NCBI RefSeq assembly: GCF_009712225.1
Contig: NZ_WASP01000003.1
Coordinates: 267,042 to 331,041 of the forward strand
From: Desulfovibrio sp.
GTDB taxonomy: Bacteria > Desulfobacterota > Desulfovibrionia > Desulfovibrionales > Desulfovibrionaceae
Length of the DNA: 64,000 nt
Reading direction: 5' to 3'
Position 1 is the stretch's first letter. Each line of letters opens with the position of its first letter. Positions 54,603-63,438 of the stretch are shown here, one piece after another. Under the pieces are notes generated by a model. The model searched no databases and had not been told where the DNA came from. It saw only the letters and a list, made by a program, of their open reading frames with translations. The position numbers were made by a program, and so were the translations under genes.

Positions 54603-55964
54603 ATGTCTCAGCCAGAGCCGCACGTCATCCCGTACACGCCTCGCCCCTTGCAGTGGCGCTTTCACGAGGAACGCTCGCGCTTTTGCGTACTGCTCTGCCA
54701 CAGGCGCTTTGGCAAAACCGTGGCTGCCGTCAACGACCTTGTGCGTCAGGCCCTGCGAGTGGGGCGCGATGACTGGCGTGCGGCCTATGCGGCTCCCTTT
54801 CTGGGGCAGGCCAAAGCCGTGGCCTGGGATTACTGCAAGCGCTTTGCCGGGGCGGTACCCGGTACGCGTTTTCTCGAGAGCGAGCTTGTCTGCATATTGC
54901 CCACCGGCGGGCGCATCCGCCTGCTGGGCACGGAAAACGCGCAGGCCCTGCGCGGGCTATACCTGGACGATCTGGTGCTGGACGAACCCGCTGACATGCC
55001 CCGTCAGGTATGGACCCAGGTACTGCGACCAATGCTGGCCGACAGACAGGGGCGGGCGCTCTTTTGCGGCACGCCTCAGGGCACGGACAACCTGCTCTAC
55101 GATGTGTGGCAGCAGGCGGGCGCAGACACGCAGGGTTTATGGTCGCGCTTCCGCTTTCCGGCATCCGAAACCGGCTACCTGCCGCAGGAAGAACTGGCGG
55201 CTGCCCGCCGGGGCATGGACGAGGCCGAGTACCTGCAGGAATTTGAATGTTCCTTTGCTGCCGCCGTTCGCGGGGCGTATTACGCGCCTCTGCTCGATGC
55301 GGCAGAACGCGAGGGGCGCATCCATCCTCTGCCTCATGCCCCGGAGCTTCCCGTGCATACGGCGTGGGATCTGGGCATGGATGACGCCACGGCTATCTGG
55401 TTTTTTCAGGTGGAACCTTCGGGCTGCTGGCGCATCATTGATTATTACGAAGCCTCCGGCGAAGGGTTGGCCCACTATGCGCAGGTGCTGGCGGCCAAAG
55501 CCCGGCCAGCAGGGGTGGCTGACGGTTCCATGCCAGATGGCAGCCTTGAGGGACGCGGCTTTGTCTACGGCACGCACATTGCCCCGCACGACATCCGCGT
55601 ACGCGAGCTCGGCACCGGCCAAAGCCGGTGGGAAAGCGCCGCCCAGCTGGGCATACGCTTTACCATGGCCCCGGCCCTGCCGCTGGCAGATGGCATAGAC
55701 GCCCTGCGCCGCCAGCTGCCCCGATTCTGGTTTGATGCGGGGGCCTGCGCCCACGGCCTCAAGGCCTTGCGGGCATACAGGCGACGCTGGCGGGCTGGCG
55801 CAGGTCAGGAAGCACAGGCTGGTTCTGGCCCGCTGCACGACTGGGCAAGCCATGCGGCAGATGCCCTGCGCTATGCCGTTACGGGATTTCGTCCGCAGCA
55901 GGAAATTGCGCCCGCCGCGCGCCGCGCACGCACCAGTTACGATTTTTTTGGAGGCAGCCAGTGA
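54603..55964 (+). CDS. Phage terminase large subunit
   Basis: 453 residues. The ATPase has a Walker A-type LCHRRFGKTVAAVNDL near the start and Walker B in LYLDDLVLDEPADMPRQ, with the coupling motif LFCGTPQGTDN. The C-terminal RNase H-like nuclease has AWDLGMDDATAIWFFQVEPS and SHAADALRYAVTGF. It is the motor that packages DNA into empty heads. It has no recognisable frameshift and its nuclease acids look intact. Length matches the ~450-residue phage type. Confidence 0.92.
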   Translation: MSQPEPHVIPYTPRPLQWRFHEERSRFCVLLCHRRFGKTVAAVNDLVRQALRVGRDDWRAAYAAPFLGQAKAVAWDYCKRFAGAVPGTRFLESELVCILPTGGRIRLLGTENAQALRGLYLDDLVLDEPADMPRQVWTQVLRPMLADRQGRALFCGTPQGTDNLLYDVWQQAGADTQGLWSRFRFPASETGYLPQEELAAARRGMDEAEYLQEFECSFAAAVRGAYYAPLLDAAEREGRIHPLPHAPELPVHTAWDLGMDDATAIWFFQVEPSGCWRIIDYYEASGEGLAHYAQVLAAKARPAGVADGSMPDGSLEGRGFVYGTHIAPHDIRVRELGTGQSRWESAAQLGIRFTMAPALPLADGIDALRRQLPRFWFDAGACAHGLKALRAYRRRWRAGAGQEAQAGSGPLHDWASHAADALRYAVTGFRPQQEIAPAARRARTSYDFFGGSQ

Positions 55965-56500
55965 GCTTTTTCTTTGCTCCCATGCACGCACAACCTGACC
56001 GCGACGCTGTGTTCCACCGCATGCAGGCCGAAGGGCTTACCGCCTGTGCCATGAGCGCGCTGGCAAACCCCACGCTCGAACAGTGGCGGCACATCACGGC
56101 CCCTGAGCGGGCCGTTCTGCTGGGCTGCCATGGCGCTGAGGCGGGGCACGCCGCAACAGGCCCAGCCCCATCTGCCCGGCTACTTGCCTGCGCCATGTTC
56201 AGCCCCCGGCGCGGGCGCGTGTGGGAGTTTGATTTCACCACCTTTCGTAACGCGGCGGCACTGGCTGTGCCTATGGCACGCGGCGGTCTTGGCTGGGCCT
56301 TTGACAACCTCGACTGCGCCGCGGTCATGGGTCTGTGCCCCTCCCCAAATCGCCATGCGTGGCGGCTGGCCGAGAGCTGCGGATTCCGAGTGCTTGGGCA
56401 TTTGCCAGATGCGTGTCTGCATGCCCGCAAGAATGCCTGGGTTGACGGAGTACTGGTGCTCTGCACCCCGCAGAGTCTGGCGGATATTGAAAAATTGTAA
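55961..56500 (+). CDS. GNAT-like acetyltransferase-related phage protein (DUF2824-like)
   Basis: 179 residues, overlapping the terminase stop. The C-terminal half has a GNAT-like end: CAAVMGLCPSPNRHAWRLAE, SCGFRVLGHLPDACLHARKN, AWVDGVLVLCTPQSL. It resembles small phage proteins with an acetyltransferase fold, encoded near terminase in some podoviruses. The acetyl-CoA loop is not fully clear, so catalysis is uncertain. Confidence 0.6.
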   Translation: MSFFFAPMHAQPDRDAVFHRMQAEGLTACAMSALANPTLEQWRHITAPERAVLLGCHGAEAGHAATGPAPSARLLACAMFSPRRGRVWEFDFTTFRNAAALAVPMARGGLGWAFDNLDCAAVMGLCPSPNRHAWRLAESCGFRVLGHLPDACLHARKNAWVDGVLVLCTPQSLADIEKL

Positions 56501-56533
56501 ATTTCGGCAATCCCCAACCACAAGGAGCTCATC

Positions 56534-56743
56534 ATGGGATTTGGAGGAGGCGGCACGCCCGATGTGCCTGCGGTCGCGCCCGTACCCAAGCAGGAAGTGG
56601 AGAAACCCGTAACCGAAGCCGCCACAGCAGCCCGGCAAAGCCAGAAGGACAAGGCTGCAAAAGCTGCTGGCATCAACGGTTCGGTGTTCACAAGCCCGCT
56701 CAGCCGCAATGACACAACCCGTAAAACCATGCTGGGGCAGTAG
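56534..56743 (+). CDS. Small phage protein between terminase and portal
   Basis: 69 residues. The start has a good ribosome-binding site (AAGGAGCTCATC). A Gly-rich beginning, a Pro/Val/Glu-rich middle (VPAVAPVPKQEVEKPVTEAA) and a Lys/Ala helix suggest a disordered or helical accessory protein; similar short proteins precede portals in other podoviruses. No known function. Confidence 0.65.
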   Translation: MGFGGGGTPDVPAVAPVPKQEVEKPVTEAATAARQSQKDKAAKAAGINGSVFTSPLSRNDTTRKTMLGQ

Positions 56744-56744
56744 C

Positions 56745-58577
56745 ATGACGGTATCTTCATTCACGGCCACTGCGCAGGAAGACTCTGGTATTGCCTCCGG
56801 GCTGGAGGACGTACAGGCACTCTCGCGCCGCTACGATTCCCTGCTTCGCCGCCGGGCCCCCTGGGACAGCGCGTGGCAAAGCCTCGCAGACCATTTTTTG
56901 CCCACGCGCTGCCGTCTCAACCCGCAGGCAGATGTGGCAGAGGAAGGCCCCATGCTCAACCGGGGCCTTGTGGACGCCACCGGCATTCTGGCCATGCGCA
57001 CCCTTGCGGCAGGCCTGCAGGGCGGGCTTACCAGCCCCGCGCGCCCGTGGTTTCGCCTGAGCCTTGACGATACGGAACTGGCCCGCAGCCGCGCAGGTCA
57101 GGCATGGCTCGACGAAGTGGCCACGCGCATGCGCTCGGTCTTTCAGCGCTCCAACTTCTACAACGCCATGCACACCCTGTATGGCGAACTGGGAACCTTT
57201 GGCACTGCCTTTGTTTTTGAACTGGCCGACCCGCAGAACGGCTTCCGCTTTGTGCCCCTCTGCGCGGGAGAATACGCACTGGACTGCGACGCCACGCGCA
57301 AGGTGGACACGGTGTTTCGCCGCAGCGCCATGACCCTGCGCCAGATTATGCAGGCCTTTGGCCCTGCCGCCCTGCCAGAGACCCTGCGCGAAGCGGCACG
57401 GCGCAACCCAGACGAACGGCGCAATGTCATTCAGGCCGTTTACCAGCGCGAAAACGCCCTGCAAGGGCAGTGGGACCCGACGCGTATGCCTGTGGCCTCC
57501 GTGTACTGGCTGGAAGGGCGCGACGGCAACCGCCATGCCCTGAAGATTTCGGGGTTTCGGTCATTCCCCGGCTTTGGCCCGCGCTGGGATGTGGCGGGCA
57601 ACGATGTGTATGGGCGCTCGCCAGCCATGGATGCCCTGCCCGACTGCCGCATGCTGCAGCAGATGGGCGTCACCACGCTCAAGGCCATCCACAAGGCAGT
57701 GGACCCGCCCATGAGCGTGGCGGCGGGGCTGCGCTCTGTGGGGCTTGATCTCACACCCGGCGGCGTCAACTACGTGGACAGCGCACCGGGGCAGAGCCCG
57801 CAGGCAGCCACGCCCCTGCTCCAGATCAATCCCGATCTCGGCACGGCGCGCAAGGCAATGGAATCGGTGCAGGACCAGATACGCAAGGGGCTCTACAACG
57901 ACCTGTTCAAGCTCATTCTTGAGGGACGCAGCGGCGTGACCGCCAGCGAAATTGCCGCAAGGGAAGAAGAAAAGCTCATTCTGGTTGGCCCTGTGCTGGA
58001 GCGCCTGCACGACGAACTGTTTATTCCGCTCATGGACCGCACCTTTGAATGCATGCGCGACCTCGACATGCTGCCCCCCTGCCCGCCCGAACTGGCGGGC
58101 CGACGCCTGCGAGTTGAATTTGTATCGCTGCTGGCGCAGGCGCAAAAGTTGGTGGGCATCAATGCGGCAGACCAGTACCTGGCCCTGACCCTCAAGGCTT
58201 CGGCTGCCTGGCCCGAAGCCCTCGATATCCTCAATGTCGATCATCTGCTCGACAATTATGCAGAAAGCCTGGGCCTGCCAGTAAACCTCACGCGCTCGTC
58301 TGAAGAACGCAAACAGATGCGTACCGCAAGGGCCGAGGCCGCACAGGCGCAGACCGTCACCGAAGCGGTGCAGAAAGGCGTGGACATGGTGCGCGAGCTG
58401 GCGCAAAGCCCCCTCGAAAACCCCGACGGCAAACAGGGCAGTGTACTCGACAGCCTTGTGCGGATGCTACGCCACGCCCTGCCCGGAGGCCTGGACCGAG
58501 ATCAGGTTGAGCTAACACCAAAGCCCAACCCGATGCCAGAGGCAGGACATGAACCCAAACCAGCGGGGACCCCCTGA
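56745..58577 (+). CDS. Phage portal (head-tail connector) protein, T7-like
   Basis: 610 residues from the ATG at 56745, one base after the previous stop. It has the family layout of T7-type head-tail connectors: ALSRRYDSLLRRRAPWDSAW near the start, GLVDATGILAMRTLAAGLQG and LTSPARPWFRLSLDD, then IHKAVDPPMSVAAGLRSVGL and ILEGRSGVTASEIAAREEEK in the crown-stem region. Twelve copies form the vertex through which DNA is pumped. This places the element with the podovirus morphotype. Confidence 0.88.
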   Translation: MTVSSFTATAQEDSGIASGLEDVQALSRRYDSLLRRRAPWDSAWQSLADHFLPTRCRLNPQADVAEEGPMLNRGLVDATGILAMRTLAAGLQGGLTSPARPWFRLSLDDTELARSRAGQAWLDEVATRMRSVFQRSNFYNAMHTLYGELGTFGTAFVFELADPQNGFRFVPLCAGEYALDCDATRKVDTVFRRSAMTLRQIMQAFGPAALPETLREAARRNPDERRNVIQAVYQRENALQGQWDPTRMPVASVYWLEGRDGNRHALKISGFRSFPGFGPRWDVAGNDVYGRSPAMDALPDCRMLQQMGVTTLKAIHKAVDPPMSVAAGLRSVGLDLTPGGVNYVDSAPGQSPQAATPLLQINPDLGTARKAMESVQDQIRKGLYNDLFKLILEGRSGVTASEIAAREEEKLILVGPVLERLHDELFIPLMDRTFECMRDLDMLPPCPPELAGRRLRVEFVSLLAQAQKLVGINAADQYLALTLKASAAWPEALDILNVDHLLDNYAESLGLPVNLTRSSEERKQMRTARAEAAQAQTVTEAVQKGVDMVRELAQSPLENPDGKQGSVLDSLVRMLRHALPGGLDRDQVELTPKPNPMPEAGHEPKPAGTP

Positions 58578-58921
58578 TGGATGTTTTCGCCCTCTACGAA
58601 CAGGAGCAGCAAAACACAGCCCACAATACCAGCCGGGCTGACGCCCTCGATGCCGCCATGCGGCAGGCAGTGGACGGGCTGATGGCAAACCCGCAGGGAC
58701 GCCTGCTGCTGCGCTGGCTGCTGCACCTGTGCCGCAACTTTAGCGTCGAAGAGGTGGGCATCGTACCCCAACCAGCTGAAAGCGCACGGCTTTTCTTTAC
58801 CGAAGGCCGCCGCATGGTGGGCATGCGCCTCATGCAACTGCTGCAACAAGCCAACCCCAGCCATCTTCCTGCTCTGCTGCAAACAAAGGAGAACGACGCT
58901 CATGACCTCAGCACCCTCTGA
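58577..58921 (+). CDS. Bbp19-like phage protein
   Basis: 114 residues. The core GRLLLRWLLHLCRNFSVEEV and SARLFFTEGRRMVGMRLMQL match a small domain seen in phage BPP-1-like podoviruses (Bbp19). It overlaps the portal stop by one base and the next gene by 20 bases. Its structural role is unknown. Confidence 0.65.
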   Translation: MDVFALYEQEQQNTAHNTSRADALDAAMRQAVDGLMANPQGRLLLRWLLHLCRNFSVEEVGIVPQPAESARLFFTEGRRMVGMRLMQLLQQANPSHLPALLQTKENDAHDLSTL

Positions 58922-59438
58922 TCTTTCCACCGGTACAGTGGGCGATTTAGCTCCAGCGGACGACATGTCCAATGCCTTTGCCAGTGGTATGCCCAATGGC
59001 GGTAATTCCGCACCTGCTTCTGCATCTGCCCCGGCCCCAGCGGCTGCAGAGGGCTCACCCGACCAGCAGGGGCAGCAGGTCGACCCTTTTGCCCAGCGCC
59101 TGCACGAGCACGAAACAAGCCAGCGGCAGCAATGGCAGGAGCAGGTAAACCAGTGGCGCAGAGAAGTCACGGAAGACCCCCACATCGGCGGGGCCAACCT
59201 GCCCGCCACCGTGGCCCGTGCCCAGCTTGCCCTTGACCGTTTTGACGATGGCAAGCGCATTGGCCAGCTGCTGGAACAGACCGGCTATGGCAATAATCCT
59301 GATGTATTGCGGTTCTTTAACCGCCTTGCAGACGCCCTCATGGAGGACGGGCTGGTGCAGGGGCAGGCAGGCGGAGCCATGCCGCCGCTTGAGGAACGCA
59401 TGTACGCGGGCTGGAGCTCGCGCAACGGCAGGGCCTGA
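58902..59438 (+). CDS. Probable phage scaffolding protein
   Basis: 178 residues. The first ~70 are low-complexity Ala/Ser/Pro/Gly; the middle is helical and charged (VDPFAQRLHEHETSQRQQWQ, EQVNQWRREVTEDPHIGGAN) and the end is LEERMYAGWSSRNGR. Position directly before the major capsid gene, the disordered start and the coiled-coil middle are typical of scaffolding proteins in this phage type. It has no protease motif. Confidence 0.7.
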   Translation: MTSAPSDLSTGTVGDLAPADDMSNAFASGMPNGGNSAPASASAPAPAAAEGSPDQQGQQVDPFAQRLHEHETSQRQQWQEQVNQWRREVTEDPHIGGANLPATVARAQLALDRFDDGKRIGQLLEQTGYGNNPDVLRFFNRLADALMEDGLVQGQAGGAMPPLEERMYAGWSSRNGRA

Positions 59439-59505
59439 TTCTCTGCCCGCAGATTTTGCAACCGCACTGATTCAGTAAGCACAAAACAAAAAATACGAGG
59501 GTATT

Positions 59506-60495
59506 ATGGCTAATTCCATGGGTTTGGTGGTGTCCCTGGCTGAAATGGAACAGTTCTACCGTGGCGACAAGGCCGGGCAGATCATTGAGCTGATGAACAA
59601 AACCAACGACATCATGGACGATGTGCTCTGGATGGAATCAAACCAGAGCGACGGACACCTCACCCGCATCCGCACCGGTCTGCCCGAAGTATACTGGCGC
59701 AGGCTCTATCAGGGCACACCGCCTTCCAAGTCGCAGTGGAGCCAGGTCAAGGAAGGCTGCGGCATTCTCGAGGCCATCATGGAACTGGACGTGGAAGAGC
59801 TGCGCCTCTACGGCAGCCGTGACAAGGCCTTTCGCATGAGCGAGGGCGTGGCCTTTGCCGAGGCCATGCGCCAGAAGGTCGCCACCACCCTGTTCTACGG
59901 CAACAGCAACATCAACCCCGACGAATTCAACGGTCTTTCCATGCGCTACCCCGCGCAGGACGCCAAAAACGTGCTGGACGCCGGGGGCCGCGATGCGGAC
60001 GGCTGCACCTCGCTGTGGCTCATTTCGTGGGGTGCGCAGTCTGTTCACGGCATCTACCCCAAGGAGAGCAACGGCGGTCTCTCGCACGAAGACCTCAAAA
60101 CCTATATGGCGCAGGACCCCGATGGCCGCAAATACCAGGTGGTGGGCGACAAGTACAACTGGCGCTGCGGCCTTGCCGTGCGAGACTGGCGTGGCATCGT
60201 GCGCATTGCCAACCTGCCCGTGGCGGCGCTGGGCAAGCGCAAGGGGCAGAGCGGCTTTGTGGATCTGCAGAAGCTGACCATCGAAGCCAAAAACCTCATG
60301 CCCCAGCATCTGCGCCAAAAGGCCGTGTGGTACGCCAATGCCGATGTGCTTACTGCCCTTGAACTGCAGAATTCGGATGCGGGCAACGTGCAGCTTCAGT
60401 ACGGCGAATTTTTCGATTCCAAGGCCGTGCCCGTACTTCATGGCCGCCCCGTGCGCCAGTGCGACGCCATCCTTTCCAGCGAGGCCGTGCTGTAA
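59506..60495 (+). CDS. Phage major capsid protein (BPP-1 Bbp17-like)
   Basis: 329 residues, start at 59506 after ACGAGGG. Typical segments are VVSLAEMEQFYRGDKAGQII, NDIMDDVLWMESNQSDGHLT, the E-loop-like VYWRRLYQGTPPSKSQWSQV, LFYGNSNINPDEFNGLSMRY and LQYGEFFDSKAVPVLHGRPV near the end. No N-terminal delta domain is seen. It fits HK97-fold capsids of podoviruses such as BPP-1, between the scaffold and cement genes. Confidence 0.88.
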   Translation: MANSMGLVVSLAEMEQFYRGDKAGQIIELMNKTNDIMDDVLWMESNQSDGHLTRIRTGLPEVYWRRLYQGTPPSKSQWSQVKEGCGILEAIMELDVEELRLYGSRDKAFRMSEGVAFAEAMRQKVATTLFYGNSNINPDEFNGLSMRYPAQDAKNVLDAGGRDADGCTSLWLISWGAQSVHGIYPKESNGGLSHEDLKTYMAQDPDGRKYQVVGDKYNWRCGLAVRDWRGIVRIANLPVAALGKRKGQSGFVDLQKLTIEAKNLMPQHLRQKAVWYANADVLTALELQNSDAGNVQLQYGEFFDSKAVPVLHGRPVRQCDAILSSEAVL

Positions 60496-60513
60496 CGCAC
60501 ATCTGTAAGCGGC

Positions 60514-60541
60514 GGCTAAGGTTCCTGTAGGAGCCTTAGCC
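60514..60541 (+). terminator. Hairpin after the capsid gene
   Basis: GGCTAAGG (60514-60521) with CCTTAGCC (60534-60541), extendable through TCCT/AGGA. No T run follows, so it may protect the capsid mRNA end or reduce read-through rather than fully terminate. Confidence 0.55.
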
Positions 60542-60598
60542 CCGCAACCAGACGCTGTTTCAACCCAATTTTGCATACACGCCCGCCAAAGGAGCCCC

Positions 60599-61042
60599 AT
60601 GTCCATCATCGACCGCAACTGCTTTTTTTTTGAAGGCCCCCTTACCTCCAACGCCACAGGCAATGCCGTGGGCCTCACCGGCCTGAAAATTCCGGGCCGT
60701 ATGGAGCCCATGCCCCTGCGCCTTTCAGTGACGGAGGCCTTTTTGCCCGCCGAAACGCAGAGCCTGACCATTACCATGGAAGAATCCGACAGCGCCGACG
60801 GCCCCTGGTCCACGGTTACCGGGGCAACGGTCAGCGTTGACAACAGGGAAGAAGCCCCGGCTCTTGCCCTTGGTGCCCGCCCCTACCTGCGCTTTTTGCC
60901 GCAGGGTGCCCGCCGCAGCTGGCTACGCCTTTCTTTTGCTGTCACTCCCGTGGCTGGCAAAACCGTAAGCCAGGGGCGCATCTTTGCGGCCCTCACCCGC
61001 GAGGAAGACCTGCCCTACGAACCCGCAATCATGGCTGGCTAA
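60599..61042 (+). CDS. Bbp16-like capsid cement protein
   Basis: 147 residues, start at 60599 after AAAGGAG. Beta-rich sequence (NCFFFEGPLTSNATGNAVGL, SLTITMEESDSADGPWSTVT, SWLRLSFAVTPVAGKTVSQG) following the major capsid gene matches the BPP-1 cement protein that locks the head against DNA pressure. Supports the BPP-1-like head assignment. Confidence 0.75.
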   Translation: MSIIDRNCFFFEGPLTSNATGNAVGLTGLKIPGRMEPMPLRLSVTEAFLPAETQSLTITMEESDSADGPWSTVTGATVSVDNREEAPALALGARPYLRFLPQGARRSWLRLSFAVTPVAGKTVSQGRIFAALTREEDLPYEPAIMAG

Positions 61043-61147
61043 CGCCTGCTGTCAGGCCCTGAGCCTGCCCCCTCCAGCATTGGCCGAACTTCCGGGGGGC
61101 TCTGCTCTCCGGAAGTTTGCGGCACCCCCTTCATCACAGGAATTGCC

Positions 61148-61738
61148 ATGACCATCAGCCAGATAAGCGTTTGGAATCGCGCGCTTGGTTTTCTGGGTAC
61201 GCGCAGCGTCGCCTCTGAACAGGAGAACACGCCCGAAGCCCTCCAGTGCCGCCTGTACTGGGATTCCGCCCGGCGGCAGGTGCTGCGCGACTTTCCGTGG
61301 AGCTTTGCCCAACGCAGGGCTTGGATGGCCCTTGTGCCCCTGCCCGATGGCTTTGCGCCAGAATTTCGTTTTGCCTACGCCCTGCCCGACGATTGCCTCA
61401 AGGTGCACGAGGTGCGCCACGAGGGCATTACCGCCCGCCCATTTTGCCTTGCCCAGAACGCGGCGGGCGACGGTTCGCTGCTGCTGACCGACGCTGCGCG
61501 CGCCCTGGCACTGTACACCGAAGACGTACGCAACAGTCGCCTGTTTGACGATCTTTTTGCGCACATGCTGGCCCGCAAGCTGGCTGCCCTTATCGCCGCT
61601 CCGCTGCTGAAGGGCAGCAGCCAGAAAGCCGCTGAGCTGGAGCAGCTCTATGCCGACAGCCTTCCCCCGGCCCGTAGTGCCGCTGCCTCCGAGCGCAGCG
61701 ACCGTCCGGTGGAAGATCCCTGGCTTGCCGTGCGCTGA
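61148..61738 (+). CDS. Phage tail adaptor (tail tubular protein A-like)
   Basis: 196 residues. MTISQISVWNRALGFLGTRS, ALQCRLYWDSARRQVLRDFP and FRFAYALPDDCLKVHEVRHE resemble T7 gp11/P22 gp4-type adaptors that join the portal to the tail nozzle. ARKLAALIAAPLLKGSSQKA is a helical region near the end. Confidence 0.75.
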   Translation: MTISQISVWNRALGFLGTRSVASEQENTPEALQCRLYWDSARRQVLRDFPWSFAQRRAWMALVPLPDGFAPEFRFAYALPDDCLKVHEVRHEGITARPFCLAQNAAGDGSLLLTDAARALALYTEDVRNSRLFDDLFAHMLARKLAALIAAPLLKGSSQKAAELEQLYADSLPPARSAAASERSDRPVEDPWLAVR

Positions 61739-61777
61739 GCCAGCCCCACAGACACCCCAAACCAGTAAGGAGCCGGC

Positions 61778-63043
61778 ATGACCCTGCCCTACAGCCCAAG
61801 CCGCGCAGTATACCATGGCAACGGCGCTGCTACGGCCTTTCCCTTTGCCTTCAAGGTCTGGAATACGGACCAGCTCAGTGTCAGCCTCACCTCGCCCGAT
61901 GGGCGCACGACCCCGGCGCAGGGCTGGTCGGCCAGCCTTGGCGAAAGCGGTGGAACAGTCACCTATCAGCACAATGGCACACCGCTGCCAGCCGGGTGGC
62001 GGCTTGCCATTGTGCGCGACATGCCCTTTGCCCAGGGTATAGACCTTGTTTCAGCCTCGCGCTTTGACCCGCAGGTGATAGAGGACGGGCTGGATCAGGC
62101 CACCGCAGAGTTGCAGCAGCTCGGTGAAAAAATCGCCCGCGCGGTAATTATGCCCGCCACCAGCGACCAGTCACCGGAAGAGGTCGTAGCGACCATCTAC
62201 GCCAGCCGGGATGCGGCAGCAGCAAGCGCAGATGCCGCAAGTGCACAGGCAGTGGTGGCACAGGCCAGCGCAGACGCAGCAGCCAGCAGTGCCGCCACTG
62301 CGGCGCAAACAGTGCAAACCGCGACCACAGATGTTGTAAGTGCCGCCACTGCACAGGCCAATGATGCCCACACCAGCGCGCTGCTGGCGGCGCAGGCTGC
62401 TGCAAGTGCCGCTGCCGCATCTGGCGGTCTGGCACCCCGCATGGACGCCACGGAACAAAAAATCGCCCAGCAAGGCACTCGACTGGACGCTGCGGAGGCA
62501 AAAAATTCGCAGCAGGATACGCGGCTGACAAACGCTGAAACAGCCTTGGCCAGCAAGGCCAATACCGACCTGAGCAATGCTACCGGCAACGCAATTGCAA
62601 AGTACTTTTACGCGCGCGACGAAAAGCCCTCTGGCACCAGTGGAGGAGCAACATCATCAGGCACCTGGAACACGCGGGACATAAACACCATAAAAAACAA
62701 TTATATCGGCGCATCGTTAGCCAGCAACAAAATATCACTGCCTGCGGGCAGATATCACATTCGGGCAAATGCGCCCAGCTTTGCGGCAGAAACAACCCGG
62801 CTGGCAATATACAATGCCACATCGTCGGCCTACATGCTGCACGGCCCCACAGGCCGCACCAATCCTGGCTCGGCCCACATTGTTCAAACCAGCGTCGAGG
62901 GGGAGGTTGTTCTCGATACTCCCTCACAGATCGAGCTTCGCATGTGGACGCAGTCTGCCAACTCATATGGCATGGGTTACCCCGTGGCGGGCGTACCTGG
63001 CGTTGCTGAAATATACTCGGAGTTGCGCGTATGGAGAATGTAA
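61778..63043 (+). CDS. Phage tail fibre with Ala-rich coiled coil and C1q/TNF-like head
   Basis: 421 residues. Residues 1-120 are a T7-like N-terminal domain (SRAVYHGNGAATAFPFAFKV, FDPQVIEDGLDQATAELQQL). An Ala/Ser/Thr-rich coiled coil follows (about 145-260) and a trimeric repeat LDAAEAKNSQQDTRLTNAET. The C-terminal ~140 residues (SLPAGRYHIRANAPSFAAET, TSVEGEVVLDTPSQIELRMW) look like a C1q/TNF-type jelly-roll receptor-binding head. It has no sign of a diversity-generating variable region. Confidence 0.8.
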   Translation: MTLPYSPSRAVYHGNGAATAFPFAFKVWNTDQLSVSLTSPDGRTTPAQGWSASLGESGGTVTYQHNGTPLPAGWRLAIVRDMPFAQGIDLVSASRFDPQVIEDGLDQATAELQQLGEKIARAVIMPATSDQSPEEVVATIYASRDAAAASADAASAQAVVAQASADAAASSAATAAQTVQTATTDVVSAATAQANDAHTSALLAAQAAASAAAASGGLAPRMDATEQKIAQQGTRLDAAEAKNSQQDTRLTNAETALASKANTDLSNATGNAIAKYFYARDEKPSGTSGGATSSGTWNTRDINTIKNNYIGASLASNKISLPAGRYHIRANAPSFAAETTRLAIYNATSSAYMLHGPTGRTNPGSAHIVQTSVEGEVVLDTPSQIELRMWTQSANSYGMGYPVAGVPGVAEIYSELRVWRM

Positions 63044-63438
63044 TCAACATCCGCATGGCACTTGAACAGCTTGGCACGGGCTGGCGGTTTGGCGGCTCGG
63101 TGACCGATGGCAACGCATCCGCATGGCAGGCAGTAACGTGGGAAGACGAGCGCGCAAAACCCACATGGGCAGACCTGTGCGCAGCGCATGCCGAGGGCCT
63201 GCACACGGGCATATTTGTGGCCCTGCGCGCCGCCCGCGATGCGCGCCTCATGGCCACAGACAAATACCTGCTGCCAGACTACCCCATAAACGAGGCTGAC
63301 CTTGCGGCAATCAGGGCTTGCCGCGCAGCCCTGCGCGACCTGCCAGAGCAGCCAGGTGCTCCATGGGACGGCGGCGGCGAGAACACCCCCTGGCCCGTCG
63401 CTGCCTGCGCCGCACAAGTGGAGCAGCCATGCGCGTAG
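63031..63438 (+). CDS. Phage tail fibre assembly-like protein
   Basis: 135 residues, overlapping the fibre stop. The ARDARLMATDKYLLPDYPIN and RACRAALRDLPEQPGAPWDG segments match tail-fibre-assembly chaperones (the D-x-x-LRDLP pattern). Its place after the fibre gene fits. The first ~70 residues may be a different domain. Confidence 0.7.
   Translation: MENVINIRMALEQLGTGWRFGGSVTDGNASAWQAVTWEDERAKPTWADLCAAHAEGLHTGIFVALRAARDARLMATDKYLLPDYPINEADLAAIRACRAALRDLPEQPGAPWDGGGENTPWPVAACAAQVEQPCA

Noticed and set aside
61778..63043. Variable region of a diversity-generating retroelement
   Set aside because: No repeated template/variable pair and no reverse transcriptase seen within the window.
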